From NCBI GenBank assembly GCA_902613475.1, contig CACMHG010000001.1, forward strand, positions 1 to 64,000: a DNA stretch of 64,000 nucleotides, written 5' to 3'. This DNA comes from K189A clade bacterium. Its GTDB lineage: Bacteria > Pseudomonadota > Gammaproteobacteria > Pseudomonadales > Azotimanducaceae. Position 1 is the stretch's first letter. Each line of letters starts with the position of its first letter. The notes beneath the pieces are model-generated. The model did not search any database, was not told where the DNA came from, and was given only the letters and a program-made list of their open reading frames with translations. A program made the translations under genes and the position numbers. Positions 40,825 to 50,899 of the stretch are shown one piece after another.

Positions 40825-43003
40825 GGCTCAGCAAGAGTCATACTTTGTCGCCCAGCTGGCGGCTGAGGCCAAACGACCTGATGTTGCGGCCCCAGCCACA
40901 ATTGATTCTTTAGTTTCTAAACTCTCCTACCTCAAAGACGAGGAAATCGACCTCGTCAAAGCCGCCCACGAATACGCGCGAAAAGCCCATGAAGGGCAGA
41001 CCCGCCGAACCGGTCACGAGTACATTACGCATCCCATGGCCGTGGCGGAGATCTTGGCCAACATGAATATGGATCATCAGTCACTAATGGCCGCGCTGCT
41101 GCACGATGTGATTGAGGATAGCGAGATCAACCGGTCCGGGTTAAGTGAGCTATTCGGCTCTTCCGTGGCAGATATGGTGGATGGGGTTTCCAAGCTAAGC
41201 AAAATCTTCGCCAGCCGCGACGAAGCCCAGGCGGAGAATTTTCAGAAAATGGCCATGGCCATGGCCAAGGACATCCGCGTCATCATGGTCAAAATGGCAG
41301 ACCGGCTGCACAACATGCGAACCATCGGCGTCATGTCTGATGCTCAACGCAAACGTATCGCACGCGAAACCATTGAATTTTATGCCCCCATCGCCAACCG
41401 CCTTGGGGTTCAAATGATCAAAAGCGAACTCGAGGAGTTGGCTTTTCGCGCGCTATATCCCCTTCGATCTCAACGTATTGCCCAGGCGGTTGTCGACGCG
41501 CGGGGCAATCGCAAGGCCATGGTGGACGAGGTACAAACCGCCATTACCGCAGCGCTAAATCGCGAGGGCATCGTGGCTGAGGTTATTGGACGGCAGAAAA
41601 ATATCTATTCGATCTATCGCAAGATGAAGACCCAACACAAGTCTTTCGCGGAGATCATGGATGTCTTCGGCTTTCGTATTGTTGTTGATCAGGCAGATGC
41701 CTGTTACCGAGCACTAGGAATTGTGCACGGTCTCTACAGTCCGGTGGTCGCGCGATTCAAAGACTATATTGCGATTCCCAAGGTGAACGGTTACCAGTCG
41801 TTGCACACCACGCTCATGGGGCCCCAGGGTGCGCCAATCGAAGTACAAATTCGCACCAAGCAACAGCACGCGGTCGCGGAAAACGGCATTGCCGGTCATT
41901 GGCTGTACCGCTCGAATACTGAATTTGAATCCAGTCAACAACGCGCTCGCCGATGGGTTTCCGATCTGATGGAGCTGCAGAGTCGCGCTGGCAACCCAAT
42001 GGAATTTATTGAAAGCCTGAAGATCGATCTATTCCCCGATGAGGTCTATGTTTTTACACCCAAGGGGAAAATTCTCGAACTGCCCCGGGGCGCCAGCGCC
42101 GTGGACTTCGCCTACTGCGTGCACACCGACATTGGCAACCAGTGCATGAGCTGTCGAGTCGATGGACAACTATCGCCACTGTCTCAACAGCTGCAGAGCG
42201 GACAACAGGTCGAAATCATCACGGCCCCGGACAGCACGCCGAGCCCGGCATGGCTGAACTTTGCTGTGACATCAAAGGCGCGCTCGGCGATTCGCAGCGA
42301 ATTGAAGCAACAGCAAGCAGGTCAATCGATTACCCTTGGCCGCAAGCTACTCAATCGCGTGCTTGGCGCTGCCAATACCAGCATCAATGACTTGGATTTT
42401 CGGCGTCTGCGCCGAGTCTTTGGTGAACTTGGCGTACGCAAACTGGATGAGCTGCTGCAAAGTATTGGCAACGGCAATGTCTCAGCGCATCTAGCGGCAC
42501 AGAAACTTTTGGCCGCAGACAATCCCGAGTACCAGGCCATTGCCGTGGAGAGTGCAGGTCCTGTAACCATCGCAGGAGGCGAGGGCTTGGTGGTCAGCTA
42601 TGGGCGCTGCTGCGGCCCAATACCCGGTGATCATATTGTCGGCCACATGACTCCTGGCAAGGGCTTCGTGGTGCATGTGGAAACCTGCAACAACTTAAAC
42701 GAGGTGCGCCGCCGAACCCCTCATGAAATAACGCCTGCGCGCTGGACTTCCCATGTAGAGGACGAGTTTCAAACCATGTTGCGCATCAATGTGAAACGCC
42801 GCAAAGGCATCATGGCGGAAATTGCGGCTGAGATATCCTCCTGCGACGCCGGTATGGAGAGCATCAATATTGAGGAACGCAGCGCGGATATCAGTACCGT
42901 CAACGTGGGCATTACTGTCCGTAATCGCGACCATTTGGCCATGCTCATGCGGCGGCTACGCCGCAATGCTACCGTGATCAATGCGGTAAGACGCTTCAGC
43001 TAG
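40805..43003 (+). CDS. spoT: Bifunctional (p)ppGpp synthetase/hydrolase SpoT
   Basis: The 732-residue protein has an N-terminal HD hydrolase domain with the intact HDVIED motif (100-105), a synthetase domain ([20 protein letters not shown] and [21 protein letters not shown]), a TGS domain ([16 protein letters not shown]), and a C-terminal ACT domain (from about 655). Both enzymatic sites look whole. GGAG precedes the ATG within rpoZ. ridA follows, as in Pseudomonas. Confidence 0.96.
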   Translation: MSLQQTEAQQESYFVAQLAAEAKRPDVAAPATIDSLVSKLSYLKDEEIDLVKAAHEYARKAHEGQTRRTGHEYITHPMAVAEILANMNMDHQSLMAALLHDVIEDSEINRSGLSELFGSSVADMVDGVSKLSKIFASRDEAQAENFQKMAMAMAKDIRVIMVKMADRLHNMRTIGVMSDAQRKRIARETIEFYAPIANRLGVQMIKSELEELAFRALYPLRSQRIAQAVVDARGNRKAMVDEVQTAITAALNREGIVAEVIGRQKNIYSIYRKMKTQHKSFAEIMDVFGFRIVVDQADACYRALGIVHGLYSPVVARFKDYIAIPKVNGYQSLHTTLMGPQGAPIEVQIRTKQQHAVAENGIAGHWLYRSNTEFESSQQRARRWVSDLMELQSRAGNPMEFIESLKIDLFPDEVYVFTPKGKILELPRGASAVDFAYCVHTDIGNQCMSCRVDGQLSPLSQQLQSGQQVEIITAPDSTPSPAWLNFAVTSKARSAIRSELKQQQAGQSITLGRKLLNRVLGAANTSINDLDFRRLRRVFGELGVRKLDELLQSIGNGNVSAHLAAQKLLAADNPEYQAIAVESAGPVTIAGGEGLVVSYGRCCGPIPGDHIVGHMTPGKGFVVHVETCNNLNEVRRRTPHEITPARWTSHVEDEFQTMLRINVKRRKGIMAEIAAEISSCDAGMESINIEERSADISTVNVGITVRNRDHLAMLMRRLRRNATVINAVRRFS

Positions 43004-43074
43004 GCGACTGTGTAAACTTGAGCCGACCAAGATCAACCAACACGTCAATCAATTGAGCTAAGGCAGTCCTATCC

Positions 43075-43500
43075 ATGAGCGTTTCAAAACACTCGGCAAA
43101 GACAAGAGAAACGATCCAAACGCCGCGGGCACCCAGTGCTATCGGCACCTATTCTCAGGCGGTCAAAGTCGCGAGCGGCACCCTGGTCTTCATTTCCGGA
43201 CAAATCCCCCTCGTGCCGAATCCGGACCCGTCCCAAATGACCATGGTAAGCGACGACTTCGTCGACCAGGCCCATCAGGTTTTTAAGAATCTAGGTGCGG
43301 TAGCCAAAGCCGCGGGCGGCGCGCTAAGCGATAGCACCAAGCTCACCATATATCTCACCGACCTCAACCAATTCGCGACGGTCAACGAGATCATGGCGCA
43401 ATACATGAGTGAACCTTATCCGGCCAGAGCAGCCGTCGAAGTTTCTGCACTGCCCAAGGGTGCGCAAATTGAGATCGATGCAATCTTGGTGCTGAACTGA
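43075..43500 (+). CDS. ridA: Reactive intermediate deaminase RidA
   Basis: The 141-residue YjgF/Rid protein hydrolyses reactive enamine/imine intermediates such as the 2-aminoacrylate and 2-aminocrotonate released by threonine dehydratase (IlvA, 1.8-3.3 kb). The C-terminal signature is PARAAVEVSALPKGAQIEIDAILV, with the catalytic Arg in PARAAVEV and the final Glu in IEIDAI. GTYSQAVKV also fits. The N-terminus is some 12 residues longer than E. coli RidA; ATG 43075 is the only good start. Confidence 0.94.
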   Translation: MSVSKHSAKTRETIQTPRAPSAIGTYSQAVKVASGTLVFISGQIPLVPNPDPSQMTMVSDDFVDQAHQVFKNLGAVAKAAGGALSDSTKLTIYLTDLNQFATVNEIMAQYMSEPYPARAAVEVSALPKGAQIEIDAILVLN

Positions 43501-43540
43501 TGGCTACCGCCGCAGCAAGAAACGACTAGTCGCAGAGCAT

Positions 43541-45556
43541 ATGGCGGTCGATCCTGAAGGCAGCGTTGCCCAACTCAAGGGCATTGGCCCGAAACTGCAG
43601 GAAACATTGGGACGTTTGGGCATTTTTCGTTTGCTCGACCTCCTCATTCACCTGCCCACCCGCTATCAAGACCGGTCACAGCTCATACCCTTGAGCGAAC
43701 TGCGCTCAGGCGATGAAGCCTTTGTTGAGGGCGTAATCTTAGGCAGCAAAATTACCTTCGGCCGAAGCCGTGGATTAGAAGTGCTGATCGGTGATGGTCA
43801 GCGCGAGCTGCGACTTCGCTTTTTTCACTTCAACAAAGCCCAACAGCGCGCGTTCGAGGACGGCAAGCATATACGTGCCTTCGGCAGTGTCAGCTTTATT
43901 GGACGGCATCTGGCCATGGCTCACCCGGAATACCAAGTGTTTGATGCGCCCCCGGGACCACCCAAACCAGAGCTGATACCAGTTTATCCAACGACGCAGG
44001 GCCTAGGCCAAGCCCGTCTGCGCAACTTAACAAAGGCACTGCAGCGGCTCGACTGGCCAAAGGCTCCTGGCACCCCGTTTGAAAAACTCCTGTACCTGCA
44101 CAGGCCCGACGACCTGGCTCGAGCGGAGGAAATCAGCGAAGCGCTCGCACTGGATGAGTTGTGCGCCTACTACGTGGTCATGAAGCGGCGGGCACTCAAA
44201 CGGCGCAAACAGCAGGCCGTCGCACTACCGCAAAAAGATGGGCTGGGCAGAACGCTAAGAGACAATCTCGCGTTTGAGCTCACCGATGCCCAGCGCCGGG
44301 TCATCCGCGAAACGCTGACAGATCTTGAAAACGACGTGCCCATGTTGCGACTCGTCCAGGGCGACGTGGGGTCGGGTAAGACCATCGTCGCTGCGTTTGC
44401 TGCAATTCGCGCAATCGAGCACGGCTGCCAGACTGCCGTCATGGCACCCACGGAGCTATTGGCGGAACAACATCAGCTCAATTTTCAGCAGTGGTTAGAA
44501 CCGCTGGGTATTCAGGTGGCCTTACTCACAGGACAAATGACCGCCAAATCTCAGCGCGAAACTTTGCAGCGTGTCGCCAGTGGCGAGGTGCAGGTCATCA
44601 TAGGCACCCACGCTCTATTTCAAGACAAAGTCATTTTTCACAAATTGGCGTTGGCCATCATCGACGAACAACATCGGTTCGGCGTTCACCAGCGCATGGC
44701 CCTGCAGCACAAGGGGGCCTACCCACACCAACTCGTGATGACCGCGACACCCATACCTCGCACGCTGACCATGACCCTGTACGCTGACATGGATGTCTCA
44801 GTCATTGATGAACTGCCTAAGGGACGTCAACCCATCACGACCCATACTGCGGCCCAACCTAAACGCCCCGAGTTGATTGAGCGCCTGCGCAAAATACTGG
44901 CCCAGGGACAGCAGGCCTACTGGGTATGCACCTTGATCGAACCCAGCGAGGAGATAGAGGCACTCTCTGCCGAGGAAGCCTTCGACCTTCTTAGGCAAGA
45001 ACTGCCAGAGTTTAGGGTGGCCTTACTGCACGGACGCATGAAGGGCGATGAGAAAGTAGAGGTCATGCGCGCCTTCAAGGCCGGTGAGTACCAGCTCTTA
45101 GTGGCGACCACGGTGGTGGAGGTAGGCGTCGATGTCCCAAACGCTACTCAGATGTTCATCGAAAATGCAGAACGCCTCGGTCTCGCCCAGCTGCATCAGC
45201 TGCGAGGACGAGTGGGGCGCGGTAGTAAGGCCAGCCGCTGCTTCCTGTTGTTCAAACCCGGCGTCAGTCAGGCCGGACAACATCGCCTAAACGCGCTGCG
45301 ACAAAGCCAAGACGGTTTTTATCTGGCGGAGCAAGATCTCAAGCTGAGAGGCCCGGGAGACATTCTTGGTACACGTCAGTCCGGGGAGCAGAGTTTTAAG
45401 ATTGCTGACTTGAGTGAGCACGCTCATCTGATGCCGAGGGTCGTGCAGCGTTGCGAGACGATGATGAACGCCGCTCCGGCCAGTGATGATGGGATTTACC
45501 TCACTGGCTTACTGAATACTTGGGCCGCCGCAGACACCGCGCACTTATCTGTTTAG
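43541..45556 (+). CDS. recG: ATP-dependent DNA helicase RecG
   Basis: The 671-residue helicase remodels stalled forks and Holliday junctions. It has an N-terminal wedge domain (LLIHLPTRYQDRSQLIPL), Walker A GDVGSGKT at about 274-281, the DExH-type box DEQHRFG, motif III TATPIPRTL, motif VI QLRGRVGRG and the RecG-specific tail GPGDILGTRQSG. The start at 43541 leaves the N-terminus slightly shorter than the 693 residues of E. coli. It is convergent with the symporter gene and overlaps it by four bases. Confidence 0.97.
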   Translation: MAVDPEGSVAQLKGIGPKLQETLGRLGIFRLLDLLIHLPTRYQDRSQLIPLSELRSGDEAFVEGVILGSKITFGRSRGLEVLIGDGQRELRLRFFHFNKAQQRAFEDGKHIRAFGSVSFIGRHLAMAHPEYQVFDAPPGPPKPELIPVYPTTQGLGQARLRNLTKALQRLDWPKAPGTPFEKLLYLHRPDDLARAEEISEALALDELCAYYVVMKRRALKRRKQQAVALPQKDGLGRTLRDNLAFELTDAQRRVIRETLTDLENDVPMLRLVQGDVGSGKTIVAAFAAIRAIEHGCQTAVMAPTELLAEQHQLNFQQWLEPLGIQVALLTGQMTAKSQRETLQRVASGEVQVIIGTHALFQDKVIFHKLALAIIDEQHRFGVHQRMALQHKGAYPHQLVMTATPIPRTLTMTLYADMDVSVIDELPKGRQPITTHTAAQPKRPELIERLRKILAQGQQAYWVCTLIEPSEEIEALSAEEAFDLLRQELPEFRVALLHGRMKGDEKVEVMRAFKAGEYQLLVATTVVEVGVDVPNATQMFIENAERLGLAQLHQLRGRVGRGSKASRCFLLFKPGVSQAGQHRLNALRQSQDGFYLAEQDLKLRGPGDILGTRQSGEQSFKIADLSEHAHLMPRVVQRCETMMNAAPASDDGIYLTGLLNTWAAADTAHLSV

Positions 45557-46824
45557 GCCGCTGCTTGTTGATCCGGTGCGTTAAATACATCGCGGTCTAG
45601 TTGATTTTCAGAAGATGCCACGACGGTGGCGACGGTGGCATCACCAGTGACGTTCACTGCCGTGCGCAGCATGTCCAACAATCGATCCACACCAATGATC
45701 AGGGCAATACCTTCTACCGGCAGTCCAACCTGATCGAGAACCAGGGTGAGTGTGATTAGACCTACACCGGGCACCGCCGCAGTGCCGATAGACGCCAAGG
45801 TTGCCGTCAATACAACGGTCAACAGAGCCGTAAGCCCTAAATCGATGCCGTAAAATTGCGCAATAAAGACGGTTGCAACACCCTGCATGATGGCCGTGCC
45901 GTCCATATTGATGGTGGCTCCCAGGGGCACAGCGAAGGAAGCGACGTTATTTGGCACACCCAGCTTATGCTCTACCGTACGCAGGGTAACCGGCAGGGTC
46001 GCACCACTGGACGATGTCGAAAATGCTACCAGTAGCGGCTCGCGCATCTTGGCCAAAAAGGCCAGAGGACTCAGGCCGGTAAGCGATTTCAGCAACAGCG
46101 GGTAGACCAGAGCCGCATGGACCAACAGCGCAATAACAATGGTCGCAAAGTACATGGCAACCTTGGCAATCTCGGCCAGGCCCAAGGTCGCTCCAAGCTG
46201 GGTCATTAGACAGAACACACCAATAGGCGTTAGCGCGATGATCATGGTGATCAGCCGCATCATCACCTCGTTTAAGTCCGTGAAAAAAGAGCGCAGCTTT
46301 TGACCGCTGGTACCGGCCTTACTCAGTGCCAGTCCAAACAGCAGGGCAAACAGAATTACCTGCAGCATTTTTCCATCGGCCATGGCGGAGATGGGGTTAC
46401 CCGGCACAACATTTATTAGCGTGTCTTTGACGCTGGGCGCAGTCTTTGGCTCATAGGCCGTTGCGGGCTGTATCTGATTGACGCTCTCTCCACCTAACCC
46501 GGGATCTGTCGTCAGAGCGATCAGCATGGCCATGGACACAGCGATAGCCGTGGTCAGCAGGTACAGGCCAATGGTCTTGCCACCGAGCCGACCAACACTG
46601 CCAGTATCACCAAGGCTTGCTGCGCCGCAGACCAAGGAAACGAACACCAAGGGCACTACGAGCATCTTGAGAAGAGTAATAAAAATTTTGCCGCCGGCAT
46701 CAATGACACCGTTCAACACGAAGGCGTTCACGAAATGCTCCTGGGGTAGAGCAATCCACTGCAGCAAGGCACCCAAGATAAGGCCCAGCCCCATGGCGAT
46801 CAAAATGCGCTGCGTTAGGCTCAT
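45553..46824 (-). CDS. Dicarboxylate/amino acid:cation symporter (DAACS family)
   Basis: The 423-residue inner-membrane carrier shows the DAACS (GltP/DctA/SdcS) pattern: LLKMLVVPLVFVSLVCG, the serine-rich loop AFSTSSSGATLPVTLR, the Na+/substrate motif NMDGTAIMQGVATVFIAQ and ALIIGVDRLLDMLRTAVNVTGDA with the substrate-binding Asp/Arg. It imports glutamate, aspartate or C4-dicarboxylates with Na+ or H+. The ATG at 46824 has GGGGGA a few bases upstream; an in-frame GTG at 46860 adds twelve residues. Gene symbol is not assignable among paralogues. Confidence 0.9.
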   Translation of the reverse strand: MSLTQRILIAMGLGLILGALLQWIALPQEHFVNAFVLNGVIDAGGKIFITLLKMLVVPLVFVSLVCGAASLGDTGSVGRLGGKTIGLYLLTTAIAVSMAMLIALTTDPGLGGESVNQIQPATAYEPKTAPSVKDTLINVVPGNPISAMADGKMLQVILFALLFGLALSKAGTSGQKLRSFFTDLNEVMMRLITMIIALTPIGVFCLMTQLGATLGLAEIAKVAMYFATIVIALLVHAALVYPLLLKSLTGLSPLAFLAKMREPLLVAFSTSSSGATLPVTLRTVEHKLGVPNNVASFAVPLGATINMDGTAIMQGVATVFIAQFYGIDLGLTALLTVVLTATLASIGTAAVPGVGLITLTLVLDQVGLPVEGIALIIGVDRLLDMLRTAVNVTGDATVATVVASSENQLDRDVFNAPDQQAAA

Positions 46825-46940
46825 GCGTCCCCCGATGTCTGTGCTCAGCGTTCGAGTCACTATAGCCTATGCAAAGTGCGAAAAAACCGGGCTTTTAGGC
46901 AGTCCTACAACTTCAGCAAGCCAGTCGCAGCACACTGTGT

Positions 46941-47108
46941 TTAGCCGATTTCAATCATCTCGAAGTCTGCCTTACCCACACCGCATTCCGGACAAATGAA
47001 GTCTTCATCGACGTCGTCCCACGCTGTTCCTGGCGCAATACCCTCGTCCTCGTACCCTTCTGCCTCGTCGTAAATCCAGCCACAGACGATGCACTGCCAT
47101 TTCTTCAT
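46941..47108 (-). CDS. rubA: Rubredoxin
   Basis: The 55-residue iron protein has the two CxxCG pairs, CIVCGWIYDEAEG and CPECGVGK, that bind a single Fe with four cysteines. It carries electrons, in relatives to alkane hydroxylases or to superoxide/peroxide detoxification. The ATG at 47108 gives the standard length; a GTG at 47129 adds seven residues. In Pseudomonas the ubi genes are likewise close to rubA. Confidence 0.93.
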   Translation of the reverse strand: MKKWQCIVCGWIYDEAEGYEDEGIAPGTAWDDVDEDFICPECGVGKADFEMIEIG

Positions 47109-47284
47109 AGTCTTTTTGTCCTCAGTCACGGGATATCATGTTGCGGGGTTGCGAAGCCGCGGTACGCTATAGACAGCTCGTGAAAAAATCAACGCCGGCA
47201 CGGTGACCAACATGGGCCCAGGTGGAGGTGCGTTGGCTAAATCAATACACTGCATGCCCTGAGAGCCTAGGATTTTTTGACGCT

Positions 47285-48154
47285 TTGACCACGAATACTT
47301 CATCGGCATCCCTGGATGACTATCTGCGTCTGATGCGGTTAGACCGCCCTGTCGGCACACTATTGCTGCTGTGGCCTACGTTGGCGGCCCTGGCCATGGC
47401 CGCCGGTGACTTCCCTCCCCTGGAGCTGATCATCATTTTTACCGTGGGCACCTTCGTTATGCGCAGCGCGGGATGTGTGATCAATGACTACGCGGATCGC
47501 CACGTGGACGGCGCCGTAAAGCGCACCAAGGACCGCCCCTTGGTCACGGGAGCGGTCAGTGAACGCCAGGCCCTTCAGCTATTTGCCGGACTGCTCGCCA
47601 GCGCTGGACTGCTGATTCTCTTTCTTAACACCACAACGAAGCTACTGGCGGTCGGTGGTCTGGCACTCGCCGTCACCTATCCCTTTATGAAGCGCTACAC
47701 CCATCTGCCTCAAGTGGTGCTGGGAGCCGCCTTTAGCTGGGGCATTTTGATGGCCTGGTCAGCCCAGGATCTGGGTGTGCCCGCCCAGGCCGTGCTGCTC
47801 TTTGTAGGCTCGTTATTTTGGATCGTCGCATACGATACTCAGTACGCCATGGTCGATAGGGACGATGATCTGATTGTCGGAATCAAAAGCACGGCGATTT
47901 TATTTGGTGAGCTAGATCGCTTCATGATCGCTGTGCTGCAAACCTTGGCCCTGGGCACATGGTTTTTGCTGGGTGTAAACCTCAACTATCAGGGTGCCTT
48001 CTTTGTTGGCCTGATCATCATTACCGGTCTATTTGCTTATCAACAAACGCTCATACGAGACCGCTCCCGGGACGGTTGCTCTGCGGCATTCAAAAACAAT
48101 ATCTGGGTCGGCGTCACGCTGTTGGCCGCCACCCTAATTGAAGTGGTCTTATAG
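47285..48154 (+). CDS. ubiA: 4-hydroxybenzoate polyprenyltransferase
   Basis: The membrane enzyme attaches the polyprenyl tail to 4-hydroxybenzoate in ubiquinone synthesis. RLMRLDRPVGTLLLLWPTLAAL, the Asp-rich motif NDYADRHVDGAVKRTKDRPLVTG and the second motif DTQYAMVDRDDDLIVGIKSTAILFG are intact, with about eight membrane helices. No ATG is near; TTG 47285 places RLMR at the same distance from the start as in E. coli and gives 289 residues, while GTG 47222 gives 310. ubiC, the usual partner, is not present upstream. Confidence 0.93.
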   Translation: MTTNTSSASLDDYLRLMRLDRPVGTLLLLWPTLAALAMAAGDFPPLELIIIFTVGTFVMRSAGCVINDYADRHVDGAVKRTKDRPLVTGAVSERQALQLFAGLLASAGLLILFLNTTTKLLAVGGLALAVTYPFMKRYTHLPQVVLGAAFSWGILMAWSAQDLGVPAQAVLLFVGSLFWIVAYDTQYAMVDRDDDLIVGIKSTAILFGELDRFMIAVLQTLALGTWFLLGVNLNYQGAFFVGLIIITGLFAYQQTLIRDRSRDGCSAAFKNNIWVGVTLLAATLIEVVL

Positions 48155-48161
48155 GTTCGGG

Positions 48162-48662
48162 ATGAAAATACTGCAGCTATTGGCCGGCCTTAGCACCCTG
48201 ACTTGTGTGATCGTCAGACCCTTGCGATGGCTAGCCTTAATCATGGTGTTACTGACCTTTGCCATCGTGATCCTGCGCTATGCACTCAACAGCGGCGGCA
48301 TACTGCTGCAGGAGAGCGTCATGTACCTACATGGTACGCTGTTCATGCTGGCCATCGCTCTAGGGGTTGGCGATAACACCCATGTGCGCGTCGACATTCT
48401 CTACAGCCGACGCTCCCCTGAGCAACAAGCTTGGATTGATCTGGTTGGTCACATTCTGTTTTTGTTGCCGGTCGCCGGGTTCATGATTTGGGTATCAGTG
48501 CCCTACGTGAGTAACAGTTGGCAGATCCTTGAGGGTTCCAGCGAGGTCGGCGGAATACCCGGCGTCTTCTTACTCAAAACCCTGATTCCGTTGACCGGCG
48601 CACTGTTGTTTTGCCAGGGCATCGCTGGTGTTGCCGCTATTTTGCTGGCGAAACTGCGATGA
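48162..48662 (+). CDS. dctQ: TRAP transporter small permease (DctQ family)
   Basis: The 166-residue protein has four membrane helices (about 20-38, 45-65, 85-107, 130-155) with the family segment RYALNSGGILLQESVMYLHGTLFMLAIALGVGDNTHVRVDILY in the middle. It forms the transporter core with the large permease encoded next. It belongs with the mannitol/chloroaromatic-type (FcbT2-like) small permeases by appearance. The ATG at 48162 has AGG upstream; ATG 48138 would overlap ubiA. The solute-binding protein is encoded 2 kb away on the other strand. Confidence 0.88.
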   Translation: MKILQLLAGLSTLTCVIVRPLRWLALIMVLLTFAIVILRYALNSGGILLQESVMYLHGTLFMLAIALGVGDNTHVRVDILYSRRSPEQQAWIDLVGHILFLLPVAGFMIWVSVPYVSNSWQILEGSSEVGGIPGVFLLKTLIPLTGALLFCQGIAGVAAILLAKLR

Positions 48663-48678
48663 CGGGCCGCCAGCGATC

Positions 48679-50037
48679 ATGAATCTAACGCCGCTGGCCC
48701 TCTTTGCCGTCACCTTCGCAGTCTTGTTGGCAGGTTATCCGGTTGCTCTAACTCTGGCCGGGGTGGCCCTGATCTTCGCCTTCGTAGGCACCCTGACCGG
48801 CGCGTTCAACCCCGCTGATTTAGGGTTCGCCGCTGGCAGGTTATTCGGCATCATCACTAATCAGACGTTGATCGCAGTACCCCTATTCGTTTTTATGGGT
48901 GTGCTGCTGGAAAAAACCCGTATCGCCGAAGACCTGCTGGCCAATCTGTCGAATTTGTTAGGGCGCTACCGCGGGGGACTTGCAGTTACCGTCATTTTGG
49001 TCGGCATGCTGATGGCGGCCAGCACCGGCATCGTCGGCGCAACAGTGGTCACGATGGGCCTGATGTCGCTGCCGATTATGCTGCAGCGGGGCTATCCCGC
49101 CAGCTTGGCTACCGGCACCATTTGCGCGACGGGAACCTTGGGACAGATCATTCCGCCCTCCATTGCCTTGGTGCTTCTTGGCGACGTACTGTCGAACGGC
49201 TACCAGCAGGCCCAACTCAGCATGGGTATCTTCGCGCCTAAGTCTATTTCCGTCGGAGATTTATTTGCTGGCGCGATCATTCCCGGACTGTGTCTAGTAG
49301 GGCTGTATCTGGCTTACATCTTGGTTCGGGTTATTGTCGCCCCTCAATCCATGCCGCCTGCGGAACGCGCGGAGGATGTGAAACTTATACCGGTGTTCGC
49401 GGCGCTCGCGCCGCCGCTGCTACTGATCGTCGCCGTCCTCGGCTCGATTCTAGGTGGCTACGCGACTCCGACCGAAGCTGCTGGAGTTGGCGCCTTTGGG
49501 GCCCTGATTCTAGGTCTCGCCTATGGTCGGATCGACAGAGCCGTGTTGTCCGAGGTGGGTAGCTCGACGCTTTCCACCACCGGCATGGTGTTCTTTATCT
49601 TGGTTGGCGCGTCGATCTTCTCCCTGGTGTTTCGCGGCTATGGCGGCGACGAGATGGTGCAGGCCCTTTTTGAGCAGATGCCCGGGGGCATTTGGGGAGC
49701 CCTTGGCATCGTCATGTTGGTGATCTTTTTACTCGGCTTTATTCTCGACTTCATCGAGATCACCTTTGTGGTGGTACCCATAGTCGGACCAGTGCTTATG
49801 GCCATGGGGGTCGATCCGATTTGGCTGGGCGTTTTGATTGCCGTAAACCTGCAGACATCGTTTCTGACACCGCCCTTTGGCTTCGCGCTCTTTTATCTAC
49901 GCGGCGTCGCGCCAGACCATGTAAAAACTACGGAGATTTATCGGGGAGTACTGCCCTTTATCGGATTACAGCTGTTGCTACTGGCTGCGCTGCTGGTTTG
50001 GCCAAGCCTTGCCACCTGGCTACCTTCCCAGCTTTAA
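48679..50037 (+). CDS. dctM: TRAP transporter large permease (DctM family)
   Basis: The 452-residue protein with about twelve membrane helices is the Na+-coupled subunit of a tripartite transporter. QTLIAVPLFVFMGVLLEKTRIAEDLL, GATVVTMGLMSLPIMLQRGYPASLATGTICATGTLGQIIPPSIALVLLG and NLQTSFLTPPFGFALFYLRGVAP are characteristic. The ATG at 48679 is preferred to 48628, which overlaps dctQ. A long loop after GTLGQIIPPS carries about 30 extra residues (DVLSNGYQQAQLSMGIFAPKSIS), typical of the FcbT3-like branch. Confidence 0.92.
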   Translation: MNLTPLALFAVTFAVLLAGYPVALTLAGVALIFAFVGTLTGAFNPADLGFAAGRLFGIITNQTLIAVPLFVFMGVLLEKTRIAEDLLANLSNLLGRYRGGLAVTVILVGMLMAASTGIVGATVVTMGLMSLPIMLQRGYPASLATGTICATGTLGQIIPPSIALVLLGDVLSNGYQQAQLSMGIFAPKSISVGDLFAGAIIPGLCLVGLYLAYILVRVIVAPQSMPPAERAEDVKLIPVFAALAPPLLLIVAVLGSILGGYATPTEAAGVGAFGALILGLAYGRIDRAVLSEVGSSTLSTTGMVFFILVGASIFSLVFRGYGGDEMVQALFEQMPGGIWGALGIVMLVIFLLGFILDFIEITFVVVPIVGPVLMAMGVDPIWLGVLIAVNLQTSFLTPPFGFALFYLRGVAPDHVKTTEIYRGVLPFIGLQLLLLAALLVWPSLATWLPSQL

Positions 50038-50058
50038 GCTTACGGTAGGGTAGTTGCG

Positions 50059-50886
50059 CTATTTTACCGACGGCCAATCGGGGGGGCGTTTTTGCACCAA
50101 CGCGGCAATCCCCTCTTTGAAGTCTTCTTCCTTAGCCATGTCTTCAATCAAGCGCTCGGATTCGATCACGGCGCTTGCGACGTCTCGGTGTAGGTCCCTA
50201 TAAATCTGCCAACGGGTTTGGCGCAATGAATTTGGCGATACGCTGGAAATGAGTTGATGCGCATATTCGACGGTTCGATCGAGCAGCTCTGCTGGCTCAA
50301 AAATCTGATTTACAAAGCCCAAGGAAAGGGCTTCATCGCTGGTGAAGACTCGGCTGGTAAGCAGTAAGTCGTTGGCACGGCCAAGACCGACAATCTTTGG
50401 CAGCATCCAAGACAGACCATATTCTGCCGGCAAATTCAGTTTGCCGTGGGCGGTGGTGAACTTGACGGCTGGCACCGCGAAGCGCAAATCCGCAAAACAG
50501 GCCAACGCCAGCCCAACCCCGGCCGCAGGCCCATTCATGGCGGCAATGACCGGCTTATCCAGGCCAAAGTGATAGGCAAAGGAAGCATCAAAGTGCTCGT
50601 CCGTGCCATAGCCTGGCTTGGCAATGTCTGCGCTGATACCAGGATCATAGCCACCCCGGTCCACATGCCCACTCAGAGCCTGGCTGTCGCCGCCTACGCA
50701 AAAGCCTTTGCCGCGGCCAGTCACAACAATGGCCCGCACTGCGCGGTCGCTATTCGCCTGATTAAGCAAATGGCGGTATTCCGTATGCAGACGACCTGTC
50801 CATGCGTTCATGCGATGGGGTCGATTCAACCAAATGATGGCGACGCCTTGACTGTCTACCTCGTACTCGGTGTTTTTCAGCTCCAT
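50059..50886 (-). CDS. Enoyl-CoA hydratase/isomerase family protein
   Basis: The 275-residue crotonase-fold protein shows AIIWLNRPHRMNAWTG, AIVVTGRGKGFCVGGDSQAL (oxyanion hole), AMNGPAAGVGLALACFADLRFA and LNLPAEYGLSWMLPKIVG. The Glu in PAEYGLSW occupies the position of a catalytic glutamate; the second typical Glu, in the preceding helix, is less clear. It probably acts on an acyl-CoA in fatty or aromatic acid breakdown. It lies 14 bases downstream of the TRAP binding-protein gene, so it may process what is imported. Confidence 0.85.
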   Translation of the reverse strand: MELKNTEYEVDSQGVAIIWLNRPHRMNAWTGRLHTEYRHLLNQANSDRAVRAIVVTGRGKGFCVGGDSQALSGHVDRGGYDPGISADIAKPGYGTDEHFDASFAYHFGLDKPVIAAMNGPAAGVGLALACFADLRFAVPAVKFTTAHGKLNLPAEYGLSWMLPKIVGLGRANDLLLTSRVFTSDEALSLGFVNQIFEPAELLDRTVEYAHQLISSVSPNSLRQTRWQIYRDLHRDVASAVIESERLIEDMAKEEDFKEGIAALVQKRPPDWPSVK

Positions 50887-50899
50887 TAATGGCTCCCGC

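Noticed and set aside
46861-46940. Rho-independent terminator between rubredoxin and the symporter gene
   Set aside because: A run AAAAGCCCGGTTTTTT is present on the minus strand, but the possible stem is too short to be convincing.
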